Part shown: one piece after another, positions 25,290 to 36,445 of the stretch
Layout: every line of letters starts with the position of its first letter
How positions within the stretch are numbered: position 1 is the stretch's first letter
Assembly: GCA_008921705.1 (NCBI GenBank)
Contig: VFFE01006620.1
Span: 586,987-650,986 of the forward strand
Direction: 5' to 3'
Source: Burhinus oedicnemus
Lineage: Eukaryota; Chordata; Aves; Charadriiformes; Burhinidae
DNA: 64,000 nt
The notes under the pieces: generated by a model
What the model saw: only the letters and a program-made list of their open reading frames with translations
The model's database searches: none
Told to the model about the DNA's origin: nothing
Program-made: the position numbers and the translations under genes

Positions 25290-27296
25290 CAATGAACCTT
25301 GCCTTGGAACTGTTGATAAACTGATCAAAAATTTGTGGTGAAGAATCAGAGCACAGACTAATGCAGGTGATGTTGTGGCAGGCATCTGCTACAGACCACC
25401 TGCTCGAGAAGAGCAAGTAGGTGAAACCCTCTTCAGGCAGGTAGAAAAAGTCTTGCAGTCATGGGCTCTGATACTCACTGGGGACATCAACCATACTAAT
25501 ATCTGTTGAAATTGCAAAAGGGCTGGATGCAAGCAGTCCAGGTGATTTCTGGAGCGTGTTGAAGACAATTCCATGATGCAGGCAATTCGTAACATGACTA
25601 GGGAAGATGCTCTGCAGGACTCACTACTCATGAAAAAAGAATTGGTTGAGGATGTGAAGATCAAGGGAAACCTTGGCTGCAGTCATCATAAAATGGTGGA
25701 GTTTAAAATGCTGACAGAAGTTAGCATGAAAAACAGTAGAATCACAGCCCTGGACTTCAGGAGAGAAACTTTTGGCTTGTTCAGGGACCTTCTTGTGGTA
25801 GGGGAAAAGGCCCAAAGGAGCTTCAATGAATTTTCAAGAACTACCTCCTCGAAGCACAACAACAGTACATTCAGTTGTGTGGAAATTCAAGCAAATATGT
25901 GGCAGAAGGCCAGCATGAGTAAACAAGGAACATCTACCTGAGCTCAAACACAAAAAACAAGTCTAAAGGTGATACTAGCAGTGATGGGCTAACTAGGAGG
26001 AATACAGAGGCACTGCCTGAGCATGCAGGGATGGAGTAAGGGAGGAGACATTCTCAAGAGTAAATCACGCCTGACCAACCTGATTGCTTTCTACAATGAG
26101 ACAACTGACTGTATGGGTAACGGGAGGCTGGTGAATGTTGTATACCTTGAATTTTAGCAAGGCCTTTGATTTGGTCTCCCATGTTTTCCTTATAGCCAAA
26201 TAAATATGATGTGAACTGAATAACTGGATGATAAGGTTGGTGAAAAATGGGTAGAACTGTCAGGCTCAAAGCAGGATGGACAGAAACACAAAATCAAGCT
26301 AGGGGCCAGTAACCAGTGCCAACCCTTTTGGATTGATATTAGGCCCAATACTGTTTAATATCTTCATTAACAACCTGGACACTGGGACAAAGAATACTCT
26401 CAGCACAAAGTGAATGATACCAAATGCAGAGAGGTAGTTGATACACTGAAGCACAAGGCTGCTATTCAAAGGGAACTAGACAAACTGGAAAAATGGCTTG
26501 ACAGGGACCTCACGTTGTTCAAAAAGGCAAATGCAAAGTCTTGTATACGGAGAATTACCATATAGATCTGTGAGTGGTACAGTGGGATCTGTGTCTGGGA
26601 CAGCGACTATGGCAGCAACTCTGCAGAAAAAGACCTGTGAGATTTGATGGACAACAAGCCAAATACATGACAGCAGCATGCCATCACCGAAGGGTCTGTT
26701 GTCTGCAGAGGACTCAGACCAGAACGCAGCAGCAGTGAGAAGCAAAAGGCAGGTGAGGAGAAGGGGTAAGAAGCAAGGAGTTGCAGCAGAAAACCATTAT
26801 GCGCTGACCCTAGCTTCCTATGCCATCCATCGTCTCACCAAAGGGATTGGGAATAACTGAGTGTAACACCCTGCGAAAAACAAGTGGAGTTAAGACTAGG
26901 AGGGCTGGAGGAGTGGTGTTTGACTCAAGTTGAGACTGAGGAAGGGGAAGTAAATATTTATCCCTAAGTGTTTGTTTAATTGGTTATATCTTCTTTTTTC
27001 TCAGTACCAAAATCAGTAATTAAAAGTTTGTGTTAATTGGCTAGCTGTTTTGTCTCCGACATCTTGTTGCTATGTACAACTATCTAATGGGAGGATACAG
27101 AGAAAACAGGTCAGACACATATGAGCTGGAATATGGTAAATTCTGGCTCAATATAAGGAAAAAAAATCATTATGAGGGCAGCCAAACACTTGAGCAGGTG
27201 CCCAGGAAGACTGTGGAATATCTTGAAGATACTCAGAACTCAATTGGACAAGCCCCTGAGCAACCCACTCAAGTCAGACCTGCTTGGAGCAGATAG
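25290..27296 (+). pseudogene. Decayed CR1 ORF2 (endonuclease/reverse transcriptase)
   Basis: CR1 ORF2 encodes an AP-type endonuclease followed by a reverse transcriptase. Readable pieces across frameshifts: 'AGDVVAGICYRPPAREEQV', 'ILTGDINHTNIC' (the GDxNH endonuclease motif) and then a TGA stop at 25507-25509 where the family normally has Trp. Next comes 'GNLGCSHHKMVEF', where the expected Ser-Asp-His endonuclease motif reads Ser-His-His. The RT palm survives as 'SRLTNLIAFYNE', a frameshift inside motif A ('SKAFDLVSH'), and '[13 protein letters not shown]'. The motif C segment near 26405 no longer encodes two adjacent Asp after an aromatic residue. The copy is non-functional beyond doubt. Confidence 0.82.
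26681..27068. mobile_element. Foreign block interrupting the CR1, possible solo-LTR-like insert
   Basis: The CR1 translation stops matching at about 26680 (after 'MDNKPNT'-'QQHA') and resumes at about 27069 ('NYLMGGYRENRSDTYE'). The intervening 390 bases do not read as CR1. The first half is purine-rich with a 60-codon open frame at 26678-26860 rich in Lys/Arg. The second half is AT-rich, with 'TTTCTCAGTACC', 'AATCAGTAATTAAAAG' and 'GTTAATTGGC'. A TGTTG at 26697 and a CGACA ending at 27061 would give LTR-like ends, but I see no clear target-site duplication. The AT-rich end loosely resembles the part of the repeat that I expect upstream of the window-start fragment. It may also be a replaced rather than inserted segment. 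Confidence 0.35.
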
Positions 27297-27675
27297 CTGT
27301 ACTAGATGACCTCCACAGGTCCTATCCTATTCTATGAATGCAGGAAAGCCACGCTGGCACACGGCTGTACCCAAGCTAATTACCCTGCTGGGATGGTTCA
27401 GCCAAGCCAGCTAGCACTATGTGAACATGCCAAGACTGCTGCCAGCGTTAAACGAGGAGTCCAGCAGAACTGCACAGAACAGTGAGGATTTATCTGCTCA
27501 GGACTTCACCAGCTCATGGGACTGTGCTCCACTACACTCTACAAAGTCACACTGAGGGGCAGCTACAGAGACATAGAGAAAAACAAATGGCCTTCATTAA
27601 AAATATTAAACATATACCAAAGGAAACAATAGGCAAGTATTTAAAAAGATGCATGTGAATGTTTGAGTGGTTATT

Positions 27676-27710
27676 TATGTGTGTGTGCACATGCATGTGT
27701 GTATGCACAC
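27676..27710. repeat. TG/CA dinucleotide tract
   Basis: Imperfect TG repeats turning into CA through GCAC and ATGCAT, giving alternating purine-pyrimidine sequence of about 35 bases with partial dyad symmetry. A vertebrate-type microsatellite. Confidence 0.8.
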
Positions 27711-30700
27711 AGATCTCCTTCATTCTGGCATCTTTACATAACTCTGCCAGCAAAACTTTTAAAGATACAACAGGTCTTAGCATAAATGAAGTGACTGTGC
27801 ACACCTATGAGAAGGCACATCCGCTTAGTATTAAAAGATTCAAGGTGAGTTCTTGTCTCCGTTGCCTCAGGTCCCCCTTTCAGGTGGTCTGTGAATCACT
27901 GTTAGAAAATCAGCACAGACACTTTGGGTTGAATCTGGTCAGATGCTGTTTTGAAAAAGAACTGCAAAGAGGGCGGAATAGCTCCTGCCACTCTATCTCC
28001 CTGGTGGAGTCTGGTTAAAGCCCCCAATGAGAAGGTCCCATTTCCTTTCAGATCTGTGGAAAGGTGGATGTGAATAGGGAGGGAGAAGGGGGTAAGGCTC
28101 TGCCATGGTCTCTCTTTGTTGATTAGCCAGGCTCATTTAGGAAGTAAGTATAGTGTGATGCAACTTATGCAAGGATAATATGAGTATGACACTGCTATAC
28201 AGTGTCTGGAAGCCTCCAAGCAATGCTGTAGTAGATTCATGAGTAGTTTGGCTGCCATACAGCCATACCACATCTTTTCCAATGCAAGAGCAAAGACCAG
28301 CACTTCAGCCCAGGAAGGTAGTTAGTCACTTGGCAAAGAAATGAAATTCATAATAGCAGTAATAATAAAGCAGATCTGGAGTGGAGACAAGAGCACGGCA
28401 CTCACAGGAGACAGCTGGGGATTATTCTGGTATATATTCAGGGTTTCTTTTTTTAATGTTGGCCTCTCACTCTAATTGAGAACAGGCTTGTGTTGAAGAC
28501 CTCAGGTGATCTCAGCTCTCCACACATTTTTGCCTGTCAAAAGAGGGAGAGAGACAGAACTGCTGCTTGTGCCTTCTTCTTTCTCCTTGTGCAGAAAACA
28601 CCTTTCTTCCACTAAATGCAGTCAGCTGTCTTCACAAATGGTGAGATTTGAGGACCCTTACAATCATGATTTGACCCATCCTTGGCTTGGTCAATCTTAA
28701 ATGTTGCTACAATGCAACACAGAGAGGTAATAACGTCTAAGAGAGCTCCATCCTAATCTTTTCAGGTCAAGCACTGGTACTTTTAAATGAACCTAGAAAG
28801 AGCTCACAGTCCGTGCTGCCCTGAGATACAGCATTCAGAGAAACCTTGTCCTCTGCCATTCCTAAAGCACCAGCAGAGCAGACTTACAGCACCTGCCCAA
28901 TCCACAGCCAACTAACAGCACCTATGCTCAGAATGGCAAATCACCTGTGGGGGTTTGGCATAAAGTAAATGTAACAGTCTCCCCATTCTCCTTGTCTTTA
29001 TTACTGCAGGAAAAACAGTAGGAGCACAGACGATAAGAAAATCACAGCTCATGGCATTCCTGGCATTTTGACACTGCACACAGGTATCTTTTTTTTATTT
29101 TTTCAGTAGGACAGAAGTAGTTGAAAAACTTCCTAATGTTTTAGTTACCTTATACTATGACAAGCATTAGACGTTTCCCAGGCAACACCATAAGCAGGTT
29201 TCTGCTTTTCTTCTGGACTTGGTGAAGAGAAATTATGATTTCTTATTATGCTTCACCCATATGTAGTACGCACGATGATGGAGAGCTCTAGCCTGAACAC
29301 ATCACATGTTTGTGAATCCCTGTATATACATACCAGCATGTTATAGGTCTCCTGACACATAAATCACCCGTGGACCAGATGCAGTTTGGTTACATGAGAG
29401 AAGCAAAATCTGGGGGCAATTTTTTTAGGACATTGGAAGAAACCTGAGTGCAGATTGGTTATTAACATGGACTGCAAGCAGGTCTAACTAAAGAAATTAT
29501 TTTCATTTAACCCATTATTTTTCCAGAGCTTTTATAAAGCTCAGACATTAAAAAAAAAATGAAAATCGTACCATTCCCTAAGTGAGGCATATCAGTTATA
29601 AGAGCAATCAAGGCTAACTAAAACCTACTTTCTAGAAGTGTTTTTGAACTGAGATATGTATATAATGTGTATATTAAGTCACTATAATGCACACACCTGG
29701 CTTATGGGTGGGTATGTACATGAATTCTCCCCCTTAGAAATGTATTAGAAGGAAACAGTTAAGGTTGTAAGGTTAAGCATTTAAAAGATAGAGAATGTCA
29801 AAAATGAGATAGTGCCTGTAATTCAGCTCCTTTGTGAGACTGAAATGTGATAAATTCTGGAACTGAGTGAACCTAGTCCTTTGTTATCTTTTCCTTTTAA
29901 AGCACATCTCTCTCTCTCAATACTCAAAGTGCTCGGGCTGAAGACAGAAGGCTTAATTTCCCCATGGGATTTCCCACAAGTAGCAAGTGTAAATCATCTG
30001 CCTGAGTCCTTCGGAGCCACAGTGAGGGAAAGTGAAGACACGCTTGACTGACTTGTACCTCTTGCTTGCTTGACAGCACCATGTCTGAAGGCTTCATGAA
30101 CAGAAATGATGTTACCCCCAAAAGCATTCTTTACCAATGGGGACAAGAAACACAGAGATGTTAAACTAAAAAGTATCGCTCCTGTGACAGCCCAGTTTGA
30201 AGGCCCCAGTTATTCAGAGTTCTAAGCAAAATTAGCATGCTCTGTATCTAATACTCAGTTTCTGAGATTTCATTGCAGCCATGAGGATTCAGAGCTCCTG
30301 CAAATCTGAAGCCAGGATGCAAAGCCATCCACCGTAGCACCCAGAGCTGGGCATGATTCAAGGCTGTGCCCTGAACGATGGTGCTCTTGTAAAGCTCCTC
30401 AGATCCGCTCATTGTATTGACAGCAACCACTGGATTTCCATCCTGAGTTTCGTATTTGGCAAAGGGGAGCAAAGCCCATGTGTGTGTACTACCATGTATC
30501 ACACATCACATCTGCTCTAAAATTGCCAAGTGAATAAAAAGGAAACTTTATCATATGGCATTTTACTGAGACTCGTGTGAGTCACCTCAGTCTAGTCTCA
30601 GTTCCTGGAGCTCATGGAGTAGATGACAGCTGCAATAGTTTAACATTTCCAGTGTGGACCATCACATTTTGCCAGTAAGCTGCAGAGCTGTATGTTGGCA

Positions 30701-32606
30701 TGGCTCCTGGGTTCCCTTCCAGTTCTAGCAGGGAGTATTTTGTTGGCTCCGATTCCTCTTGCAACTAGATCTTGTCCACTTGTTGCCTTTAGGTCCTTTT
30801 CTTCTTTTCCAGCTACTCACTTCATAATTTGCCTCCAGTCTCTTCCTTATCATGCCTACCCTATTTCTCCTGCTAAATCCTCGCTCTTGTCAGACATCTA
30901 CCCCAATGCCTACCGAATTTACACCTAGCTCGTATAATTCTTAATCCACAGCTTTCTCCTGGGACTAAGGAAATCAGTGAATTGTGGTTCTGATCCCTGC
31001 ATCAGAAATTGTCTGTCTTTTATAGGAAAGAATCCTTGAATAAAAGCCAGCAACTACCTTAGAAATCACCTGGAACTTGGGCAACATGATATGAGTAGTT
31101 ACTGCACAAGCATAGAAGGGGTAGATAAAGCAGTTCGTCATTTCAATTCAGATCCATGGAGAAGATTAGCATTATGCACAAGGAGGTAAAATCTTGCCTA
31201 CTCTGAAATTTCTACTAACTTGTGAGACAGGGATTTTTCCTGTAGTCTCTACTTCTAAGTTACCAAAGGCAAACATCTGTAAATTAGGAGCCTCTAAATG
31301 CCAGGCTCCAAGAATTAATCAAACTCTGCTCCTGCCCTCTATACTCTTTTCCTTGTCAAATCTGAGGTTCATACACATTTTGCACTCTCACAAGTTGAGT
31401 ATATATTCCCATTCTATGCTGTGTAGAAATTTCCACTAAATTCTACTCATTTTGGCAAAATTACTTTAAGAGAAAAGTACTATTTGTTGCAAATACGGAT
31501 ACAAGCTTCTATTATAACGTACTGGGACAGATCCAGCTCCACAAGACACATTCTTATTCTTAATCATTGTGTCTCTTGGAGTGAACATTTTACTCAACTT
31601 TCCTTTTAGAAAGAAGAGGAAAGGTAAATCTAATTGTCTTGAACTTCAAAAATGGCTTTTTAAAGTCCTCAAGTCATAACTCCCCAATTCTATTGCATAT
31701 GCAATATATTTATACCCAGTTATTCTGGGGTTACATTACATTCACGGCCCAAGATAATGAATGCCTTCAATTCATACCAGCTTTCAGGTTCAGGCTTACA
31801 AACAGTACCTATGCCAAGAGTTATCTATAATAAAAATCATGAGATTTTGACACTGGAAAAATAAATTGCACGTATCTGATACCTGAGGCCTGATCCTGTA
31901 CTCACTCACATCTATCTAAAACAAAGGAGTTCATTGCAATCAAAGGAGTGATACCAGGAGGAGACAGCCTTGATCCTGCACTGATTTGTTACTTCAGCAG
32001 ACATAGGATGGTTTGAAATAAGGAAGCCAGGCACTACAGTTGTCCTTCAAAATGTTCTTTTTTTTTTCCTTTTGTTCCCTGCTGTTCCCACCCCAAGTCA
32101 TTAAATGCCAGAACTACTGTTAAATATCTGATATCAGAATAGTTCCCAGAACAACAAACACATTGACTAAAGACCTCAGGAAGCCAACAACTACCCAGAA
32201 GGGCAGAAGTAGATCACTGGAAATCTTTTCCTCTGTTTTGCAGTTTGATCCATGACTTGGGCTGCAGCCAAGTGCTCCTTCCAGACAATCCTCAAAATCC
32301 TTTTCTAAAAGGAAAGCCATTAAACCTGTTTCTCCCTGTAGGCACACACGCAAACCTTAACCAAGGTTCTTTGTTTCCAGTGAAAGGAGTGGCTCTTTTG
32401 AGAGCAGTAATGGCTGTTTACATGGGCAGTCTGGTTCCAAAAGGTACTTTAACACTCCTTTTATCCAATAGCATGACAGAATCTTGTTCAAGATTCAATT
32501 TCCAGAACTTGAGCTCTGCCCTACAGGCATATTGGGGTAGCACTCTGCATTTACAAGCAGTCAGACCTCGAAGCCAACCCAAAAAAATTGTTCTCTTATT
32601 CTCATG

Positions 32607-32628
32607 CACACACGCACACACACACACA
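32607..32628. repeat. (CA)n microsatellite
   Basis: Eleven CA-type units with one CG interruption. Short, probably weakly polymorphic. Confidence 0.88.
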
Positions 32629-33027
32629 TTTCATTGTATCCCCAACACGTAATTTGCCTAACCTTACAATGACCCAAATTTCCACTGTGCTTCCAAAATT
32701 TGTTGTTTTCCTCAGTCTATCTCTGTATCTACTGAAAATCTTTCAGCACTCTCCCACTCAAAGCAGAACTTAAAGGGAAGTTTATCTGCTTCCAAGACAT
32801 TTTTTCTTCTGCCTCGTAAGGTTTCTGACAACAAGAAGCTCACTGTTTGTTGTTATTACCTCGGCAGAGACCCGGCTGAGAGAGTTGTGGGCCTCAAAAA
32901 TCTACTCAATAGCATGGTCTCTGAGGGCTACATGTTGTCATGTTTGCCAAGAATGCACATAAAGATAATCAAACATGTATCACAAAGAGAGAATTTACTT
33001 AGTTTTGTCAGAAGTCCTCAGAGTTAA

Positions 33028-34665
33028 TAGAATCATAGAATAGTTTGGGTTGGAAGTAACCTTTAAAGGTCATCTAGTCCAAAGCCCTGAAAATCAGCAG
33101 GAATATCTTCAACTGGATCAGGTTGTGCAGAGTCCTCTCCAACCTGACCTTGAATGTTTCCAGAGATGGAGCATCTACCACTTCTCTGGGTAACGGAGTG
33201 TTTCACCACCCTCATTGTAAAAAAATTCTTCCTTATATCTAGTCTAAATCTACCCTCTTTTAGTTTAAAATCATTACTCCTTGTCCTATCGCAACAGGCC
33301 TTGCTAAAAAGTTTGTCCCCATCTGTCTTATAGGCCCCTTTCAGATACTGGAAGGCTGCTATAAGGTCTCTTCTCTTCTCCAGGTTGAACAACCCCAACT
33401 CTCTCAGCCTGTCCTCATAAGGAGAGGTGTTCCAGCCTTCTGATAATTTCTGTGGCCCTCCTCCAGACCCACTCCAACAGGTCCATGTCTTTCCTGTGCC
33501 GAGGGCTCCAGAGCTGGATGCAGTACTCCAGCTGGTGTCTCACCAGAGTGGAACAGAGGGGCAGAATCACCTCCCTTGACTTGCTGGCCACGCTTCTTTT
33601 GATGCAGCCCAGGATAGTTGGCTTTCTGGGTTGCAAGTGCACATCGTTTGCTCATGTCCAGCTTTTCATCCATCAGTACCCTCAAGTCCTTCTTGGCAGG
33701 GCTGCTCTCAATCCCTTCATCTCCCAGCCTGTATTGATGCCGGGAACTTCACCTGACTGCCATGACTTTTCAAATAGCATGGAAAGTGGCTTGGCAATCA
33801 CATCAACCAATTCCCTCAGGACTCTGGGATGCATCTCGTCAGGTCCCATAGACTTCTCTATGTTCAGGTTCTTCAGGCGGTCACAAACCTGATCTTCTCT
33901 TACAGTGGGAGGGACTTCGCTCCTCTAGTTCCTGCCTTGCGGTCCATGCCCTTGAGAGGTGTAGGGAGAGAGGCTGTCAGTGAAGACTGAGGCAAAATTG
34001 TTGTTGAGTCCCTCAGCTTTCTTTTCATCCATTGTTACCAGTTTGGTAGTCTTGCTCATCATGGGGGGTATGCTTTCTTTGACCTTCTTTTTCTGGCTGA
34101 CATAACTATAGAAGCCTTTCTTATTATTATTGGTGTCCCTTGCCAAGTTCAGCTCCAGCTGCACCATGGCTTTCTTGACCCCATCCCTACACAACTGGTC
34201 AAAATACCTTTAGTCTTCCCAGGATACCTGTCCCTGCTTCCACTGCCTGTGCATTTCCTTCTTTTCCTTTAGTTTGACCAGCAGATCTCGACTCATCCAT
34301 GCTGGTCTCTTGCCCTCCTTCCCTGATTTCTTTCACCGGGGGATTGAGAGCTCTTGCACTCTATTGAAAGCATCCTTAAAGATCTGCCATCTGGATGTCA
34401 CTGATTAGCTTAGTTGGTGACCAACGGGATCGGTATCACTTCCCCTCTGGTGGGGCTGTGTATTACTTGCCTTAAGAATTTATCCTCATTGCATTCCAGG
34501 AGTCTCCTGGATTACCGACAGCTCGCCATGCTACTTTTCCAGCAGTTGTCAAGGTGGTTTAAGCCCCCCAGCAGGACAGGAGCATGCAAGTGCAATGCCC
34601 CCGTAGCTGGAGTAAGAGGGCTTCGTCAATAGGCTCCCCTTGATCAGGCAGCCTGTAGTCTGAAG
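33028..34665 (-). mobile_element. CR1 LINE with two internal deletions
   Basis: Read on the minus strand, the element runs from an endonuclease segment near 34665 to the 3' terminus at 33028 ('TGATTCTA'). It is the same subfamily as the plus copy at 41 kb: both share 'VQLELNLARDTNNNKKGF', 'KVKESIPPMMSK' and 'KLVTMDEKKAE'. Two segments are missing. At about 34394 the endonuclease text jumps to the linker ('GRSLRML', equivalent to 40932 onward). At about 33738-33750 the sequence jumps from the equivalent of 41577 to that of 42255, losing roughly 680 bases that contain the RT palm. The copy cannot have been autonomous in this state. Confidence 0.93.
33063..34665 (-). pseudogene. CR1 ORF2 remnant lacking the RT palm
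   Basis: From 34665 downward the minus strand encodes the middle of the AP-type endonuclease, 'RLPDQGEPIDEALLLQLRG', with 'DNCWKSSMASCRQSRRLLE' and 'RGEVIPIPLVTN'. After the first junction comes the linker (33925-34194), then '[19 protein letters not shown]'-type text and an intact 'KSWQSGE'. After the second junction come the thumb (33415-33685, in two frames) and the C-terminus (33063-33398) with '[19 protein letters not shown]'. A frameshift splits the thumb from the C-terminal segment around 33400. RT motifs A and C are absent because they lie inside the deletion. Confidence 0.88.
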
Positions 34666-36248
34666 TGGTTTGGAAACCTGATAACCTGAAGTCCTGAAGA
34701 CCTTTTTCCTGCTTCTTGGTAGATACAACGGTGACTTATTGGCGATGTATAGAACTACATGCCAGCTGAACACAAAATCGCTATGAGAGCTAGAAAATCA
34801 CCTGAGAGGTGGATGGGCCTCATGCACAACAGAACTTATGGTGTAGATGCAAAGTTAGTGTTCTTGAAGGTACGAACTGAGCTCAAGGTTTGTATAGCCC
34901 AATCATGTATACACCACCTTTGCCATTGTCACCTCTGATGTGATGCAGGGCCTTCATCTAGAAAGTAAGGAATTCAGTATAACTCCCTTCTAAGTCTGAG
35001 AAGGCTTAAAACCCTATCCCACCACTTAAAAAGTGGATGATGAATGGCTTACCAGGGAAAGTGGAAGAAGTGAGGTAAAGAGCACTCTTCATTTCACTCA
35101 CTGAATCGCTTTGCAAAAAAAACCAACCCCATAATTCAACACTCATTGCCTTGAAAGCAACTTCACTCCATGGCATTCTGCTTAATCATGACCAGTTCTT
35201 CCCCAACATCTAGCTAGTTGTGTTTTCCACTAACACAATTGCTTTCCACTGTCAAATCACACCAGGGAAGTTTCCACACAATTGCTTCAAAACCACAACA
35301 GGAAAACTTGGATTTTCACAGTTCATTAGCACAGTTAATTATCCAACAGAATACAAATATTTGACTTATCACAACAAGGCACAAGATCAAAATAAAGCAT
35401 TAACTTTCCAATATGCACTAGGAAAGAGCTCATGTATGTGTGAATATGCTTTTGTGTATCTTTTATTTGTGCTTTAACACCTAGAGAAGAAACCCTGCAA
35501 AGGGCCTATTTGGGTATCAAAGGCCACCGTGGTGAAACCTGTAGAAGTTGTAGTCGGATGGAGTCGGGTTTTGCCACAAAAGACAGACAGGCAAAACCTC
35601 TGGGATGCTCTCTATGTAAACTGATCTGGGCCTGATCCTCCTTGACATGAATGCTCAATTTGGCTACATGAAAGTGCTTTAAAATAGATACAAATTACAA
35701 TCTAGTTTCATGCCAGGACAGTAGGAAGGGGAAAAGAGGGTCTTAGCATGAATGTGACCCAAGCCCTACGTGAATGGTGTTGGTTCTTTCACAGCTGCTC
35801 ATAAATGTGCGTTTACATGGCTCTCTGCAGGCAGCTGACGGGGTTTGCAGAGAGCTGGACATGCCCCCACAGGGCTTTAGGAGGGACTTGATCAGATTTC
35901 TTTGCTCCAGTCTGAGACTCAGCAGCTCTGTTGTGTCTGAGCTTTCATTACGCTTAACTGAAGAAAAAGGTCCTACTTTTTTAAGAACTTTGCTTCTGAA
36001 AACAATGTTTTAACCTTCCTGGAATCATCTTAGTTGGTTTTCTACAAATTGCCCATTACAAGGAGCTGTGTTCTCCAGTCACACTCACGGTGATAAATAG
36101 CTATCGGGCCCCAGTGGGAATGCCCCCATTTACCTTACAAGCACCCTCCTGGCACCCCTCCTCCCCTTCCCATAAGCTTCCCTGTGCCAACCATACATGG
36201 CATTTCTGCCCCTGCTCTGAGGGCTATCACACACCCTGGTGTGCAAGG

Positions 36249-36445
36249 ATCAAATGCAACCCCCCCCGGAAGCACTGGAGGAGTGCAGGGTTTCTCATCC
36301 CAGGCTTCTGATTTTGGAGGTGTGAACACCTCCTCTGCTGCTGCAGCAGACGGGCTTCTCTGAGCTGCTCCGCTGGGCAGCTCGGACACTCCCGCCCCCT
36401 CCTCGCTGCTTAATCGCACCATGAACGCCCCTGTCAGCGGGTGCA
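36249..36445. other. Small CpG- and GC-rich patch
   Basis: Within AT-rich surroundings, 36351-36440 holds eight CpG dinucleotides in 90 bases, plus one in the C run at 36268. The minus strand has a 103-codon open frame from an ATG at 36446 down to 36135, with Ala/Glu/Ser-rich text ('SAAAAEEVFTPPKSEAW') and no recognised domain. The base before that ATG context is a weak initiation match (T at -3). It could be an unmethylated regulatory element, an exon of an unknown or non-coding transcript, or GC-rich repeat debris. Confidence 0.4.

Larger units (their letters stand above)
25280..27340 (+). mobile_element. Old, interrupted CR1 LINE
   Basis: A long but heavily decayed CR1 copy. In order it shows the second half of the endonuclease (25290-25760), a shrunken linker, the RT palm (26060-26540), the start of the thumb (to about 26680), a foreign block (about 26681-27068), the ORF2 C-terminus (27072-27296) and a 3' UTR ending in 'CCTATTCTATGAATG'. 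The subfamily differs from the other copies: its C-terminus reads 'YGKFWLNIRKK' and 'EQPTQVRPAWSR'. Between about 25940 and 26040 the sequence jumps quickly from linker to RT, suggesting internal loss there. The 5' limit is set by where endonuclease similarity fades. Confidence 0.85.
27341..33027. other. Non-coding stretch, no gene seen
   Basis: AT-rich DNA with two CA/TG tracts (27676-27710 and 32607-32628). The open frame 30248-30502 (minus) has a coding-like composition but begins at GTG, has an in-frame TGA just upstream and lacks a usable splice acceptor. The open frame 32245-32652 (plus) partly overlaps the CA repeat. None resembles a known protein. Confidence 0.55.

Noticed and set aside
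26678..26860. Lys/Arg-rich 60-codon frame that might suggest a small basic nuclear protein
   Set aside because: It lies inside the foreign block within an old CR1, is short, and has no recognisable fold or family signature.
30248..30502. 84-codon minus-strand frame with coding-like text
   Set aside because: It starts at GTG, has an in-frame TGA just upstream, no acceptable splice acceptor and no poly(A) tail to suggest a processed pseudogene. Kept only as a note.
33452..33892. 146-codon plus-strand frame
   Set aside because: It is the antisense of CR1 ORF2, which reads on the minus strand here; a shadow frame.
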